Origin: Symbiodinium natans
Lineage: Eukaryota > Sar > Dinophyceae > Suessiales > Symbiodiniaceae
DNA: 64,000 bases
Direction: 5' to 3'
NCBI GenBank assembly: GCA_905221605.1
Contig: CAJNDS010002189.1
Location: forward strand, 409,472 to 473,471
In this document: positions 1 through 8,649 of the stretch, in pieces
Layout of the letters: every line of letters begins with the position of its first letter
How positions within the stretch are numbered: position 1 is the stretch's first letter
The notes under the pieces: generated by a model
The model's database searches: none
The model's input: the letters and a program-made list of their open reading frames with translations, nothing else
What the model was told of the DNA's origin: nothing
Translations under genes and position numbers: made by a program

Positions 1-391
1 CCTAAACCCTAAACCCTAAACCCTAAACCTTGCAGTTGCCATAATTATCACCGTACTTATAACTACCCATGAGCCTCCAAGTAGCGCTTAGGGCTTAGGG
101 TTGCCTCTAGAAGGCCCATGCGGCCGACTCATGTAACCCTAAACCCTAAACCCTAAATTAAACCCTAAACCCTAAACCCTAAACCCTAAACCCTAAGCCC
201 ACTCATGTAACCCCTGGCAGTTCAACCTTATCTTGCTCTCATCCCAAAGCACCCGCCAGGCAGCCCGGTGCCTTTTTGCCAGACTCAACCCTGAAACCTG
301 AACCCAAACCCGCCTCGTTCTAAAGAAGGCCCGAAAGCAATCCCAACATCCCTAAACCCTAAACCCTAAACCCTAAACCCTAAACCCTAAC
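1..391. repeat. Telomere-type tracts and hairpin remnant at the left edge
   Basis: CCCTAAA tracts lie at about 1-30, 136-196 and 348-391. Between the first two, 30-93 is one arm of hairpin family H (ends in ACCCATGAGCCTCCAAGTA). The stretch 205-345 is open in one frame but matches nothing I know. The tracts are short and embedded in other DNA, so they are not evidence of a chromosome end. Confidence 0.8.
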
Positions 392-407
392 TCCCACCGG
401 GCCCAAG

Positions 408-494
408 GCTCACGCTGAATCGGCCGAAAGCCCTCAATGCTTTGTCGGACGGCCTCATGCGGGCACTGGCGGAGAAGCTCCACGAGGCAAAAGG
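408..494 (+). CDS. ECHS1-like: Enoyl-CoA hydratase, N-terminal exon
   Basis: This exon reads LTLNRPKALNALSDGL and continues to LHEAK. It matches the conserved first strand and helix of short-chain enoyl-CoA hydratase (crotonase fold), which hydrates trans-2-enoyl-CoA in beta-oxidation, normally in mitochondria. It starts after AG at 406-407 (AG|G) and can end at a GC donor at 495. A CCCTAAA tract ends 17 bases upstream. The start codon and any targeting peptide must lie further upstream or outside the window. About six residues expected between this exon and the next (the usual 'DPxVG' turn) were not found, so a micro-exon in 495-1622 is probably missed. Confidence 0.8.
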
Positions 495-1123
495 GCTAGG
501 GTGTGGGTTTAGGGTTTTGGGTTTAGGGTTTAGAGTTTGGAGTTTAGGGTTCAGGGTTGAGGGTTTAGGGTTTAGGGTTTGGGGTGTAGGGTGTCGGGTG
601 TGAGGTGTCTTGTGTCGGGTGCGTGAACTTAGGTAGGGCTGTAGGCCCGAGGGGGTGCTCTCTCTCTCTCTCTCTCGAGTCTGTTTCGGCCGTTCTTGTG
701 GACAGGTAGGGCCACCTGAGGGCCCTACGAGTTTCCACCCTCAACCCTCAACCCCAAACTTTACACCCTAAGCTTTAAACCCTCTAAACCCTGGAAACTC
801 CAAACTTGAAACCCTAAACTCTATAAACTTTAACCCTAAACCTAAAGCCCGAAACCACAATCCCTGAACCTTAAACTTTAAACCTTCCTGAAAAAACTAG
901 CCCCAGCCCAGCGGAGTGAGAGCTCTACCCTTGGAGTGAAGGGAAAGTGGGCAGTTTGCCCAAGAACTCAAAAACCTAGAGTAACCCCACATAACCCCTT
1001 AGAAACCCGTTGAAACCCCATAACGCCTTCGAAACCCCGTTGCGATATGTACCTCAATTTATAGTATTGGTGTAGTTCTCCCTTTTCACACGGTACTTAT
1101 GGCTTACTCTAGGTCAATCCCAG

Positions 1124-1202
1124 GAGAGCCCTGTCTTATTTTCGGGAGGTCGACGCAGACTCCACGCTCAAGGCCCGACTCCGTCGCCGCGCCGCTGCGT
1201 TG
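1124..1202 (+). CDS. Candidate exon, gene unknown
   Basis: Open frame after AG|G with a GT donor at 1203. It reads RALSYFREVDADSTLKARL and then an Arg/Ala-rich stretch. It is not part of the hydratase and matches no family I recognise; it may be a chance open frame. Confidence 0.25.
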
Positions 1203-1212
1203 GTCCGTCGTC

Positions 1213-1340
1213 GGGTCCCTAAGGACCCATGTACCTGTAGAGTATATAATTGTTACTTGAGCCCTAGTTTTATTAATGCTGCTACATAGGAAACCTGTTA
1301 AGGCCCAAGTACAAACGACATAGGTACAGGGATCCTTAGG
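1213..1340. repeat. Hairpin element, family I
   Basis: Imperfect inverted repeat whose arms contain CTAAGGACCCATGTACCTG and its near-complement ACATAGGTACAGGGATCCTT. The second copy is at 3957-4104. Confidence 0.5.
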
Positions 1341-1622
1341 GGTTAATACTTGGAACCAATTATAACTGTACTGATAGATAAGCCCTTCAAGTGCCCTAAT
1401 ATGGCTATAAGTACAGTGATAAGTACAGTTGTAATGGGTTAACAAGTGCCATGTACCTCCAAGTAGAGACTCTCTATCTCAAGACGGCGTTTGTCAAGCC
1501 GCCAGCTACCCGAAGCCATTCGAAGCCCTGAGGTTGTAACCGGCCCTTAGGGTTTAGGGTTTAGGGCTTAAGGTTTAGGATTTAGGGTTTAGGGTTATAG
1601 GGTTTCGGGGTAACCATTGCAG

Positions 1623-1688
1623 GCAGCCGTGGTGACCGGCACAGGCAAAGCTTTTGCAGCTGGCGCAGACATCAAGGACCTCCTCGCG
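1623..1688 (+). CDS. ECHS1-like: Enoyl-CoA hydratase exon with oxyanion-hole motif
   Basis: The exon reads AAVVTGTGKAFAAGADIKDL followed by LA. This is the crotonase signature segment; the AGAD backbone forms part of the oxyanion hole that holds the thioester carbonyl. The acceptor is AG|G at 1622/1623. Likely donors are GC at 1686 or GA at 1689; the frame hits TGA at 1692, so the exon must end before that. The family has roughly a dozen residues between this point and the next exon found (31255), so one small exon remains unidentified in the 29.6-kb gap. Confidence 0.8.
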
Positions 1689-1999
1689 GACTGACTTGGT
1701 TTATGTGGGGTGGCTGTGGCACTGTACAGTGGAGGCCTAGCCTAGCTATCCCTCGGTCACGCCAATCCATTTCAGGAGTTTGCAAATTGTTTTCCGAGTG
1801 CGTCAGCCGCCCTTGTAGCCCCTCCGGCAGCATCCCCCAGTGCGCAACACTTCTGCAGACAGAGCCTCCCAACCCAATCCCACCCCTGACGTGCTTAACA
1901 TGTCTCAGCTTGAAGTCTCCGCAGCTGCTCTGGCAGGGCCACTGTTGTTTGCCCACTTCAAAGAAAAGTTCCGTGACACCCAAACCCATCGCGGGGGCA

Positions 2000-2112
2000 C
2001 CAGGAATGAAGGGTTCCTGTAGGGGTCGTTCCCTTCTGGTCCCTACATGAATATACTATACTCCCCCCCACCCCCCAAAAACCCTATTCTAATCATTTCG
2101 GCCTTCTATTAG
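2000..2112 (+). repeat. Short interspersed element, family D
   Basis: Contains TAGGGGTCGTTCCCTTCTGG, an internal poly-C/poly-A run, then CCCTATTCTAATCATTTCGG. Uninterrupted reference copy for the tract-interrupted copy at 4985-5170. Other copies: 5335-5440 (reverse), 7755-7850, 37455-37690, 41423-41640. Confidence 0.5.
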
Positions 2113-2168
2113 GGGGTCAGGCTTCGTTAGTGTGCAGGGATTTTGTCGACCCTGCTGCGCTGCCCCAA

Positions 2169-2287
2169 CCCAGACCCCTGGGAGGATCCAAGCAGTAGAT
2201 CCCCTTAAGGGGTCCTAAGAATGACCCAAGAGTAGTACAGGGCATTATTTGTGGGTTCTACTTTTTGGATCCTCCCAGGGGTCTGGG
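2169..2287. repeat. Hairpin element, family M
   Basis: Terminal inverted repeat of about 24 bp beginning CCCAGACCCCTGGGAGGATC, with the complementary arm ending GGATCCTCCCAGGGGTCTGG. About 70 bp of loop. Single copy in the window. Confidence 0.65.
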
Positions 2288-2296
2288 AAAACTGCA

Positions 2297-2367
2297 CGGG
2301 TTTAGGGTTTAGGCTTTAGGGTTTAGGGTTTAGGGTTTAGGGTTTAGGGTTTAGGGTTTAGGGTTTA
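2297..2367. repeat. TTTAGGG tract
   Basis: About ten TTTAGGG units, ending 26 bases before the ATG of the glycosyltransferase gene. Confidence 0.85.
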
Positions 2368-2392
2368 AAGACACACACTCCGTAGCCTCGCC

Positions 2393-2475
2393 ATGCCTGC
2401 GGCATGGGTTGGGCTGGCCTTGATCTCCCTCGCCGCGGCAGCCCGGGCCATCCGTGACCCCCGCCACGAGCCGCG
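2393..2475 (+). CDS. Glycosyltransferase-25-like gene, first coding exon with signal peptide
   Basis: The ATG at 2393 opens MPAAWVGLALISLAAAARA, a typical signal peptide (hydrophobic core, small residues before a likely cut after ARA), so the product should enter the secretory pathway. The exon can end at a GC donor at 2476 in phase 2. That phase joins directly to the exon at 3835 (CG + G gives Arg). Just upstream lies CCGTAGCC (2380-2387), which equals the first eight shared bases of the dinoflagellate spliced leader. Assignment to the same gene as 3835 rests on phase and order only. Confidence 0.5.
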
Positions 2476-2499
2476 GCAGCAAGCATGCAGATGTTGACA

Positions 2500-2784
2500 T
2501 GTATATATATATATATGTATGTCTACATATATATATATATATATATATTAATATATATATATATACACACATCATACATATCTCTATATATATATATATA
2601 AGAAGATCTACATTGTTGTTGATGATTGGGTCGATGAAGTGATTGGCTGGTTGGATGCTTGGTTGGTTGATTGGTTGCGGCATTTATTTGTTCATATTGT
2701 GCATGTTCATGTTTACACGTATATTGGTTTTCTTGTTTGTGTACACTCATCTCTTTATAGATATATATATATATATTTTCTGCA

Positions 2785-2821
<37 letters not shown>

Positions 2822-2836
2822 GTATGTATGTATATG
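2500..2836. repeat. (TA)n microsatellites
   Basis: Alternating TA runs at about 2500-2600 and 2758-2836. Open frames across them translate to YIYIYI-type sequence and are not genes. Confidence 0.9.
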
Positions 2837-3477
2837 TACACATTTGTTGAAACCGTATCGTTATGGCCCTAGTTAGTCTCAGATAGATGAGTACCACCAC
2901 AACAGAATCGACATGCCGCAGTCGGTTGGAGTCGAGTTCACAGGCCGTTTGGGTCGAGCATAGGGGTTCTCAGAGGCTGATTTCTGGTTGTTTCGGGTTT
3001 AGGGTTTAGGGTTTAGGGTTTAGGGTTTAGGGTTAACCGATTTAGAGTGCTTTTTGGGTTTAGCCCTAGCCCCTAGACCGAGACCAGTCTTTTGGGGGTT
3101 GGTCCATCTTGAGCCTGAGACTTTGTCACCCAAAACGACAGAGAGCTTCCATTAAACGCCCTAGGGTTTTTGGGGTTTAGGGTTCAGGGTTTAGGGTTTC
3201 AGGGTTTAGGGTTTAGGGTTTAGGGTTTGAGCTGAGGAAACAGATTTGGCTCGCCAGCTCGAGCTGGAAGGCTTGTTGGACGAGCCACTCCTCGTGCAGC
3301 CCGTCTGCAGGTCTGGGCCGTCGCGCCTTTCGCGTTGCGGAGTTTTCGGCTTTGGGCTCAGGGACTGAGTAGGTAACCTTTAACCCCTAAACCCTAAGCT
3401 CTAAACCTTTTCGGTTATATAGAATTCTACTATATATGAAAGGTGAAGGGTATTCAGCCCCTAAGTGGGGCTTGCTA

Positions 3478-3592
3478 CTCTAGGTAGCCCCTTGGGACAT
3501 TTATGTGTTCCCTTTTGTGTCCCCCTATTCGGGTGTAAGAGGATCATATTCAGGAATATTTTTCAGAGGATGTTAGGGGCCATCCTAGTAGT
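3478..3592 (+). repeat. Interspersed element, family G
   Basis: Starts TAGGTAGCCCCTTGGGACAT, ends GGGGCCATCCTAG, internal AGAGGATCATATTCAGGAAT. Other copies: 18969-19038 (truncated), 34908-35007, 38240-38338 and 41664-41828 (split by a telomere-type tract). Confidence 0.6.
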
Positions 3593-3747
3593 ATACCACC
3601 CTAAACCCTGAAGCCCAAACGTTCAGAGATTGAGCAGCGGAAAACCATCACTGGTGCAAGGCCCAACTAAACACACTGGCTGCCTGGACCCTCAAAAAGC
3701 ATGGGGTTCAGGGTTCAGGGACTTTCCGAGAGCCGCGCAGAGATCCC

Positions 3748-3827
3748 TAAAGCCTAAACCCTAAACCCTAAACCCTACACCCTACACCCTACACCCTACA
3801 CCCTACACCCTACACCCTACACCCTAA
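3748..3827. repeat. CCCTAAA tract with a CCCTACA block
   Basis: Standard CCCTAAA units followed by seven consecutive CCCTACA units, a locally homogenised variant. Confidence 0.85.
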
Positions 3828-3834
3828 ACTCGAG

Positions 3835-3924
3835 GTATTTCATCAACACCGACTCCAGCACGTCGCGCCGAGCTCACATCCAGCAACAGGCGAAGGAGCT
3901 ACGCCTTCCACTCCAGCGCTACAG
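3835..3924 (+). CDS. Glycosyltransferase-25-like, first domain exon
   Basis: Reads YFINTDSSTSRRAHIQQQ and continues AKELRLPLQRY. This matches the opening 'FxINLDxSxxRRxxxxxQ' segment of glycosyltransferase family 25 (bacterial LPS galactosyltransferases, collagen galactosyltransferases), which transfers sugars from nucleotide donors. The acceptor is AG|G at 3834/3835 and the donor GC at 3925. It ends in phase 2 and joins in frame to 5187. Confidence 0.7.
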
Positions 3925-3956
3925 GCCAGCCCAGCCCTGATCCAGTCCACTGCCCT

Positions 3957-4104
3957 AAGGATCCATGCACCTATGTAGCATGTACTTGGGCCTTAAAGGG
4001 GGCTCCTATATACTATTTAGTAGCTTTAGGGCCCAAGCATACTTGGGCCTTGGGTTCCTACATAGTAGGTTTAGGGCCCAAGCACATGAGGTACATGGAT
4101 CCTT
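3957..4104. repeat. Hairpin element, family I
   Basis: Arms AAGGATCCATGCACCTATGT and ATGAGGTACATGGATCCTT, with internal repeats of GGGCCCAAGCA. Lies in the intron after exon 3835-3924. Confidence 0.6.
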
Positions 4105-4343
4105 CGGTCTGTTTTTTTTCCTGGAGCCCTTCTTTCCCCATCCGACACGCGGAGTTGTTAGGCTTGAAGTGCGAACCGGTTAAAGTACGTCAACGTCCCC
4201 TCCTCACATAGACCCCCAAGTAGTACAAGATTCCGCTGCAATAAGGATCCCCTGATTACGTACCCCAATTTCGGACACACTGATGTGCATCACATGTACT
4301 TTCAGGCGGGCAGCAGGCAGTACAGTGTTTTTTGATGGTCTAG

Positions 4344-4984
4344 GGTTGAAGGATTAGGGTTTAGGGTTTAGGGTTTAGGGCAGTAGGTTGGCAACGGGTG
4401 GGGGATGGCGCCACAAGCATCGGGCAGCCGTACAGGAATGTGGCTCAGGCAGGGCAAGTCTGTCCAGAATGCAGCTCGGGCACTGGTATTTGGCTTCCTC
4501 AGACTCAAGTCCCAGAAACATGGCCTCTTCAACAAAAAGGCGCGCAACTGTACCGGAATGCAGCCTCAATGGGCCACTGGCATGAGGGTTCGTCCCAGGG
4601 GCAGAGGACGGTACATCTTCAGTCGTGCGACTTGCAACATGAGTGGAGAACGCAACCTTGCAGTTTAAGCAGCTTCAAGCCTTGAGCTTGAGATGTTGTA
4701 GGGTTTCCGGTCATGGGTTGAGGGACCAAGGTGAGGATCAGACTAGAGAACCTCTCCCACACAAAAAGTGCCCAGTCGGTTCCTTGTGCACTGGAGAGCC
4801 TAGTTCCCAAGTGTCGAGCGAGCCATCAGATCCGCGTGTTGAGTTGCTCAATAGCACCAATCAGAGCTTTAGAAGACTCAATGTGGCGGCCATGGAGTAC
4901 CTTAGTTTCTAAGCATTATAGGGTTTCCTTGAAGCCTATACCCTTGAAAAGTCATGTTTAACCCCGAAGGGTTTCACATGCCTT
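4344..4984. other. Intron segment with a short tract and no recognised gene
   Basis: A TTTAGGG tract at 4344-4380 is followed by about 550 bases of mixed sequence. They contain a weak internal repeat (TACAGGAATGTGGCTCAGG near 4430, ACCGGAATGCAGCCTCAA near 4552). Several frames stay open but nothing matches a family. Confidence 0.4.
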
Positions 4985-5170
4985 GGGATGCTGGCATCTG
5001 CAGTACTAATAGCATTCCCTTAGGGTCCCTTCATCATTATACTATAGCACCCCCCCCAAAGAAAAAAAAGAAAAAAAAAACAAAAAAACTATTCAACCCT
5101 GAACCCTAAACCCTAAACCCTAAACCCTAAACCCTAAACCCTAAACCCATTCAGGCCCCCTATATTACAT
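4985..5170 (+). repeat. Family D element split by a telomere-type tract
   Basis: The left part (CATTCCCTTAGGGTCCCTTC, poly-C, poly-A, CTATTC) and right part (ATTCAGGCCCCCTATATTA) match the uninterrupted copy at 2000-2112. Between them, 5095-5148 is CCCTAAA repeat, replacing about five bases of the element. Confidence 0.6.
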
Positions 5171-5186
5171 GCCTTGGCATCTGAAG

Positions 5187-5272
5187 GGCGATCGACATCG
5201 CAGACATCGCTTCCGGAAGATTCGATGACAAGTTCGTGTTGGGACAGGGGCTTGATCCACTTCTGCCTCCAG
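5187..5272 (+). CDS. Glycosyltransferase-25-like exon
   Basis: Joined to the previous exon it reads RYR-AIDIADIASGRFDDK and on to LDPLLPP, placing the family's 'xRxxAxD' turn right after the first helix. Acceptor AG|G at 5186/5187, donor GC at 5273, ends in phase 1. Joins in frame to 6365. Confidence 0.65.
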
Positions 5273-5334
5273 GCTCGTTTAGTTTTTAGGGTTTAAGGGT
5301 TGAGGGTTTAGGGTTTAGGGTTTGGGGTCTCAGG

Positions 5335-5440
5335 GTGAAATATAGGGGCCTTCATAGTTAGAATAGGGTTTTGGGGGGTCATTATAATCAAACTATATAG
5401 GGACCACAAGGGAACACTAGGAGTAATTAGTCTGACCCCC
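5335..5440 (-). repeat. Family D element, reverse orientation
   Basis: Reverse complement of the family D pattern (ATAGGGGCC, AGAATAGGGTTTTGGGGGG, TATAGGGACCA). Degenerate. Confidence 0.4.
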
Positions 5441-5490
5441 ATATTAGGCTTTTTCTGTTGAAGCTTTTGCCTATAGAGTGGCCTGTATAC

Positions 5491-5602
5491 CCCAGAGGGT
5501 CCATTTGTAGTACTATTATGGAATTAGGTACCCCCAAAACCCTATTTCGTATGGTTTTTGGGTACCTGGTTCCACAATAGCAATACAAATGGACACTCTG
5601 GG
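5491..5602. repeat. Hairpin element, family E
   Basis: Inverted arms of about 42 bp starting CCCAGAGGGTCCATTTGTA and ending in its complement; a short loop with CCCTATTTCGTATGG. It differs from the copy at 21652-21762 by about one substitution and one indel, so it moved recently. A third, more diverged copy is at 30290-30399. Confidence 0.75.
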
Positions 5603-5826
5603 TACCATACCCTAGAAGTTGGGATGTTGCGAAGACCGTTCAAAGGTGAGAATATGAGCGACCCTGAAGCCTGACCTGTGATAGACAACGGGGCTTCGGA
5701 CGCCGCTCGAAATTGCTCGGTGGATTTGTTTTCCTCTTTTTCCCCACCTTCGGTGTGGGGTTGTTAAATTTTAAACTCAACTCTTCTCCTCGCCCGGAAC
5801 TCTTGTCCTCGCCCGGTCTACTCTTG

Positions 5827-6000
5827 GAGACTCCCTGGGGTGCCCAACCCAAGAGACTCCCTGGAGTGCCCAACCCCAGAGACTCCCTGAAGGTGGGGAT
5901 GTTCGAAGTAAAAACATATATATATATATACATTTATTTGTTTTTTTACTTTATTTATTTATTACTCTTTTTTTTTTTTTGGGGGGGGGGGGGGGGGGGA
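5827..6000. repeat. 29-bp tandem repeat and homopolymer runs
   Basis: Three copies of a unit containing AGAGACTCCCTGG..GCCCAACCC at 5827-5900, then a short (TA)n run, T-rich sequence and a long poly-G run ending near 6000. Confidence 0.7.
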
Positions 6001-6124
6001 ACGTTACCACCTTGTTTGGGGTTGCCCGGCCTTGTGGGTGAAAGGAATCTACGCACTTGCCAATCTTGAACTCCCAAAACACTAGCCATTCACGTTCTCA
6101 ATGGTCCCGGGAAGGGCGACTCCC

Positions 6125-6352
6125 AGCCTGAACTAATTAAACCCTAAACCCGAAACCCCCCAAAGCCTTAAAACCCTAAACCTCTAAACCACTAAACTTC
6201 TAAACCCCTAAACCCCTAAACCCCCCTAAACCCCTAAACCCCTAAACCCCTAAACCCCTAAACCCCTAAACCCCTAAACCCCTAAACCCCTAAACCCCTA
6301 AACCCCTAAACCCCTAAACCCTAAACCCCCTAAACCCTAAGCCCCAAATTCG
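6125..6352. repeat. Tract with 8-bp CCCCTAAA variant
   Basis: About fifteen CCCCTAAA units (roughly 6195-6315) flanked by ordinary CCCTAAA. The 8-mer block looks like local expansion of one variant. Confidence 0.85.
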
Positions 6353-6364
6353 GCAACCCTAAAG

Positions 6365-6405
6365 TTCCCGACGGCTTTGCCACAGAGTTGTCTGTCAAGT
6401 TTCGG
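6365..6405 (+). CDS. Glycosyltransferase-25-like exon
   Basis: With the G carried over from the previous exon it reads VPDGFATELSVKFR. The donor is GT at 6406. The acceptor AG (6363-6364) sits in the sequence AACCCTAAAG, so a telomere-type unit appears to supply the splice site. A TTTAGGG tract begins seven bases after the exon. Joins in phase 0 to 6700. Confidence 0.55.
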
Positions 6406-6411
6406 GTTCTA

Positions 6412-6480
6412 GGGGGTTTAGGGTTTAGGGTTTAGGGTTTAGGGTTTAGGGTTTAGGGTTTAGGGTTTAGGGTTTAGGGC
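6412..6480. repeat. TTTAGGG tract
   Basis: About nine units, immediately downstream of the exon ending at 6405. Confidence 0.9.
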
Positions 6481-6699
6481 CCCCTTCCCCCCAAAAAAAT
6501 CTACATTCTTGCTTACAAGGGCCAGATAGAAGGGGCAAGGGGTTTAGGGTGTTCCCCCTTGTACTAACAGTCCTTAAAAGGGACCCTATTGAGCCCCTAA
6601 ATAACCCCTAGACTCTTACCCTAAACCCTTAAAAAACCCTCGACTCTAAACCCTAAGCCCGAAAGCCCCTAAGGTCCCTCATGAGGGTCCCTCCTTCAG

Positions 6700-6722
6700 T
6701 CCTCTGCAGGTTCGTTTCTTGG
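6700..6722 (+). CDS. Glycosyltransferase-25-like micro-exon
   Basis: A 23-base exon encoding SSAGSFLG (the last codon split), after CTTCAG and before GTAAGG, the strongest-looking donor in the gene. Its phases (0 in, 2 out) are those needed to join 6405 to 6841. An alternative acceptor at 6709 would break the frame. Confidence 0.5.
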
Positions 6723-6734
6723 GTAAGGGGGTTT

Positions 6735-6823
6735 AGGATCCCCTAAACCCTAAACCCTAAACCCTAAACCCCTAAACCCTAAACCCTAAACCCTAAACCC
6801 TAAACCCTAAACCCTAAACCCTG
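6735..6823. repeat. CCCTAAA tract
   Basis: About twelve units in the intron between the exons ending at 6722 and starting at 6841. The bases GTAAGGGGG and GTAAGGGGGATCCTAG flank it on the two sides, as if duplicated across the tract. Confidence 0.85.
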
Positions 6824-6840
6824 TGTAAGGGGGATCCTAG

Positions 6841-6884
6841 GCAATCTGCGGGTCCCGACCGGTCCATCAACGGAACCGTGGCCT
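6841..6884 (+). CDS. Glycosyltransferase-25-like exon
   Basis: Reads QSAGPDRSINGTVA plus the first base of a Cys codon. Joined to the next exon it forms GTVACFVSHVSL, the family's conserved 'GxxGCxxSHxxL' segment. Acceptor AG|G at 6840/6841, donor GC at 6885. Confidence 0.7.
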
Positions 6885-6916
6885 GCGTCTCGGCCCTTGG
6901 GAAATGTAGGGCTTGC

Positions 6917-7150
6917 CGTAGCTTAGGGTTTAGGGTTTAGGGTTTAGGGTTTAGGGTTTAGGGTTTAGGGTTTAGGGCTTAGGCTTTATGCTTTAGGCTT
7001 TAGGGCTTTAGGGCTTTAGGGCTTTTGGGCTTTAGGGCTTTTGGGCTTTTGGGCTTTTGGGCTTTAGGGCTTCAGGGCTGTAGGGCATTAGGGCATTAGG
7101 GCTTTAGGGCTTGGGCTTTAGGGTTTATGGTTTAGTTTAGGGTTAAGGGC
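6917..7150. repeat. TTTAGGG tract grading into 9-bp variants
   Basis: TTTAGGG units (6924-6975) pass into GGGCTTTA/GGGCTTTT variants (about 6985-7130). Confidence 0.8.
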
Positions 7151-7272
7151 TTCCGTTTGGGTTTATGACCCTGTGGAGAAAGGAGCTATAGAGACTTCCG
7201 GGAAGCCCGGCTTCTTTTCGCATGTGTAGGGTTGGCTCGGGTCACCTGAGGCCAGAATGCAGCGGCGGTCAT

Positions 7273-7395
7273 TAAACCCTAAGCCCTAAGCCCTAAACCC
7301 TAAACCCTAAACCCTAAACCCTAAACCCTAAACCCTAAACCCTAAGCCCTAAGCCCTAAGCCCTAAGCCCTAAGCCCTAAACCCTAAACCCTAAT
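7273..7395. repeat. CCCTAAA/CCCTAAG tract
   Basis: About seventeen units; a central block is homogenised to CCCTAAG. Ends about 28 bases before an exon acceptor. Confidence 0.85.
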
Positions 7396-7423
7396 GCCTT
7401 GCGGAACCTCTGCGCCGCCCAAG

Positions 7424-7480
7424 GCTTCGTGAGCCACGTGAGCCTGATGGAAGAGATTGCTCGGAACCATACCGGCGACC
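7424..7480 (+). CDS. Glycosyltransferase-25-like exon (SH motif)
   Basis: Reads FVSHVSLMEEIARNHTGD and the first base of Arg. This is the helix after the conserved Cys that leads into the nucleotide-sugar site. Acceptor AG|G at 7423/7424, donor GC at 7481. Joins in frame to the DxD-type exon at 8595. Confidence 0.75.
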
Positions 7481-7754
7481 GCTGCTGGGCTTAGGGTTTG
7501 GGGTTTAGGGTTTAGGGTTTACGGTTTACGGTTTGCAGTTTGCGGTTTACGGTTTAGGGACCGATCACAGCTTCTTCCCCAAGTTGAAGGCCAACCAAGA
7601 TGGGCCATTCGGCCCTAGAATCCCCCTAATCCACCCATAAAAGGGCCTTTGTTAAGGGGTTTATAGGGTATAATCGCCCGTCTGGAATGGATGAGACACC
7701 TTGGTTACGATTTTAAAGTTGGGTGCTCCTGCAGATTTTTCAGGCTTGGGGCGA

Positions 7755-7850
7755 TGGTAGAAAAGGGGTCGAAAGAATTACTACTAGTATTCCCTTATGG
7801 CCCCGTTTATTACCCTCTTCTCATCATTAGGGCCTTGACATTAGGGGGAT
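7755..7850 (+). repeat. Family D element, partial
   Basis: AGGGGTCGAAAGAATTACTA and TAGTATTCCCTTATGGCCCC match the left half of family D. Confidence 0.4.
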
Positions 7851-8159
7851 CCGTGTAACCAAAAAGATGCTTGGAGTCGAGCTGGAGGGCCATTTTTGGT
7901 TCTAAGTAGGGTTATAGCAGTCACAAGGTTTCCCCACGTGAGCTTACCAGGTTCAAGCTATAGTGGCGCTATCCTGCACCATAAACCCGAGCAACCCTCA
8001 TTTTTAGCTACCCATGAACCTCCAAGTATCCTAAACCCTAAACCCTAAACCCTAAACCCTAAACCCTAAACCCTAAAGTACCTGGTCCCCTTGAGGTGGC
8101 TCCACACCTGCTTTGGTTAAAGCGTTGCTGGGGCCCTTAATATGGTCCCTAACCTCCCT

Positions 8160-8268
8160 TAACTCGATCAGTGTTAGGGATCCTTTTTACTTTTTGGGTT
8201 ATGGGCTTTCTTATATATGAACAAAAAGGATCCTTTTTTCTTCCTAGGGGAACAGGGATTAAGTTAAA
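8160..8268 (+). repeat. Hairpin element, family F
   Basis: GTGTTAGGGATCCTTTTT and its partner AAAAAGGATCCTTTTTTC flank a loop with GGGTTATGGGCTTTC; the right end is GGGGAACAGGGATTAAG. Copies also at 23856-23951 and 58333-58437. Confidence 0.65.
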
Positions 8269-8594
8269 GGGTTTTGATGTATGGGCCCTTAATTGGTGTA
8301 GGGTATGTAAGGGGTATACATGGGGTATATAAGGCGTACCCTTTTCAGGGCCCATACTAAGGGACCATGTAGCTTCCGGTCTAGCGCTATAGGGTTTAGG
8401 GGACTTGGCTGCCAAGAACCTCGAAGAGGAGTCGATGGAAATAAGCGCCTGAAGAGATGGGCGGTTGCCAGCCCTAAACCCCAAGCCCCAAACCTTAAAC
8501 CCTCAACCCTCAACCCTAAACCCTACCTGCTAGGTCTTTGTAGAGCTTGGAGCTTAATTGGTCGTCACGCTCGGACGACCCGTTAACTCCCGAG

Positions 8595-8649
8595 GTGTTG
8601 CCCTGATTCTGGAAGATGATGTCCTGCTGCCAACTGACCTGCTGCACAG
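8595..8649 (+). CDS. Glycosyltransferase-25-like exon with acidic sugar-nucleotide motif
   Basis: Reads VALILEDDVLLPTDLLH. LILEDDV is the family's hallmark acidic motif that binds the metal and nucleotide sugar. Joined to the previous exon it gives NHTGDRVALILEDDV. Acceptor AG|G at 8594/8595, donor GC at 8650, ends in phase 2. With the six exons before it, this identifies the gene as a family 25-like glycosyltransferase. Confidence 0.8.

Larger units (their letters stand above)
495..1622. other. ECH intron: degenerate telomere repeats and hairpins
   Basis: Degenerate TTTAGGG-type repeats occupy about 497-610 and 1545-1605, and loose CCCTAAA-type variants 735-885. A (CT)n run lies at 657-676. 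A family I hairpin is at 1213-1340, nested among family H-like arms up to about 1465. One exon-like frame (1124-1202) is listed separately. Confidence 0.5.

Noticed and set aside
1-391. Telomere at the left end, suggesting a chromosome terminus
   Set aside because: The same repeats occur throughout in both orientations, are short, and are interrupted by genes and hairpin elements.
2351-2900. YIYIYI-type frames
   Set aside because: Translations of (TA)n microsatellite.
2892-2942. Frame YHHNRIDMPQSVGVEF as an exon
   Set aside because: The acceptor is not AG|G, two phases are open, and it does not fit the neighbouring exons.
3237-3293. Frame reading ETDLARQLELEGLLDEPLL as a glycosyltransferase exon
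   Set aside because: Protein-like, but its phase does not fit between exons 2475 and 3835, which join directly; left as an unexplained open frame.
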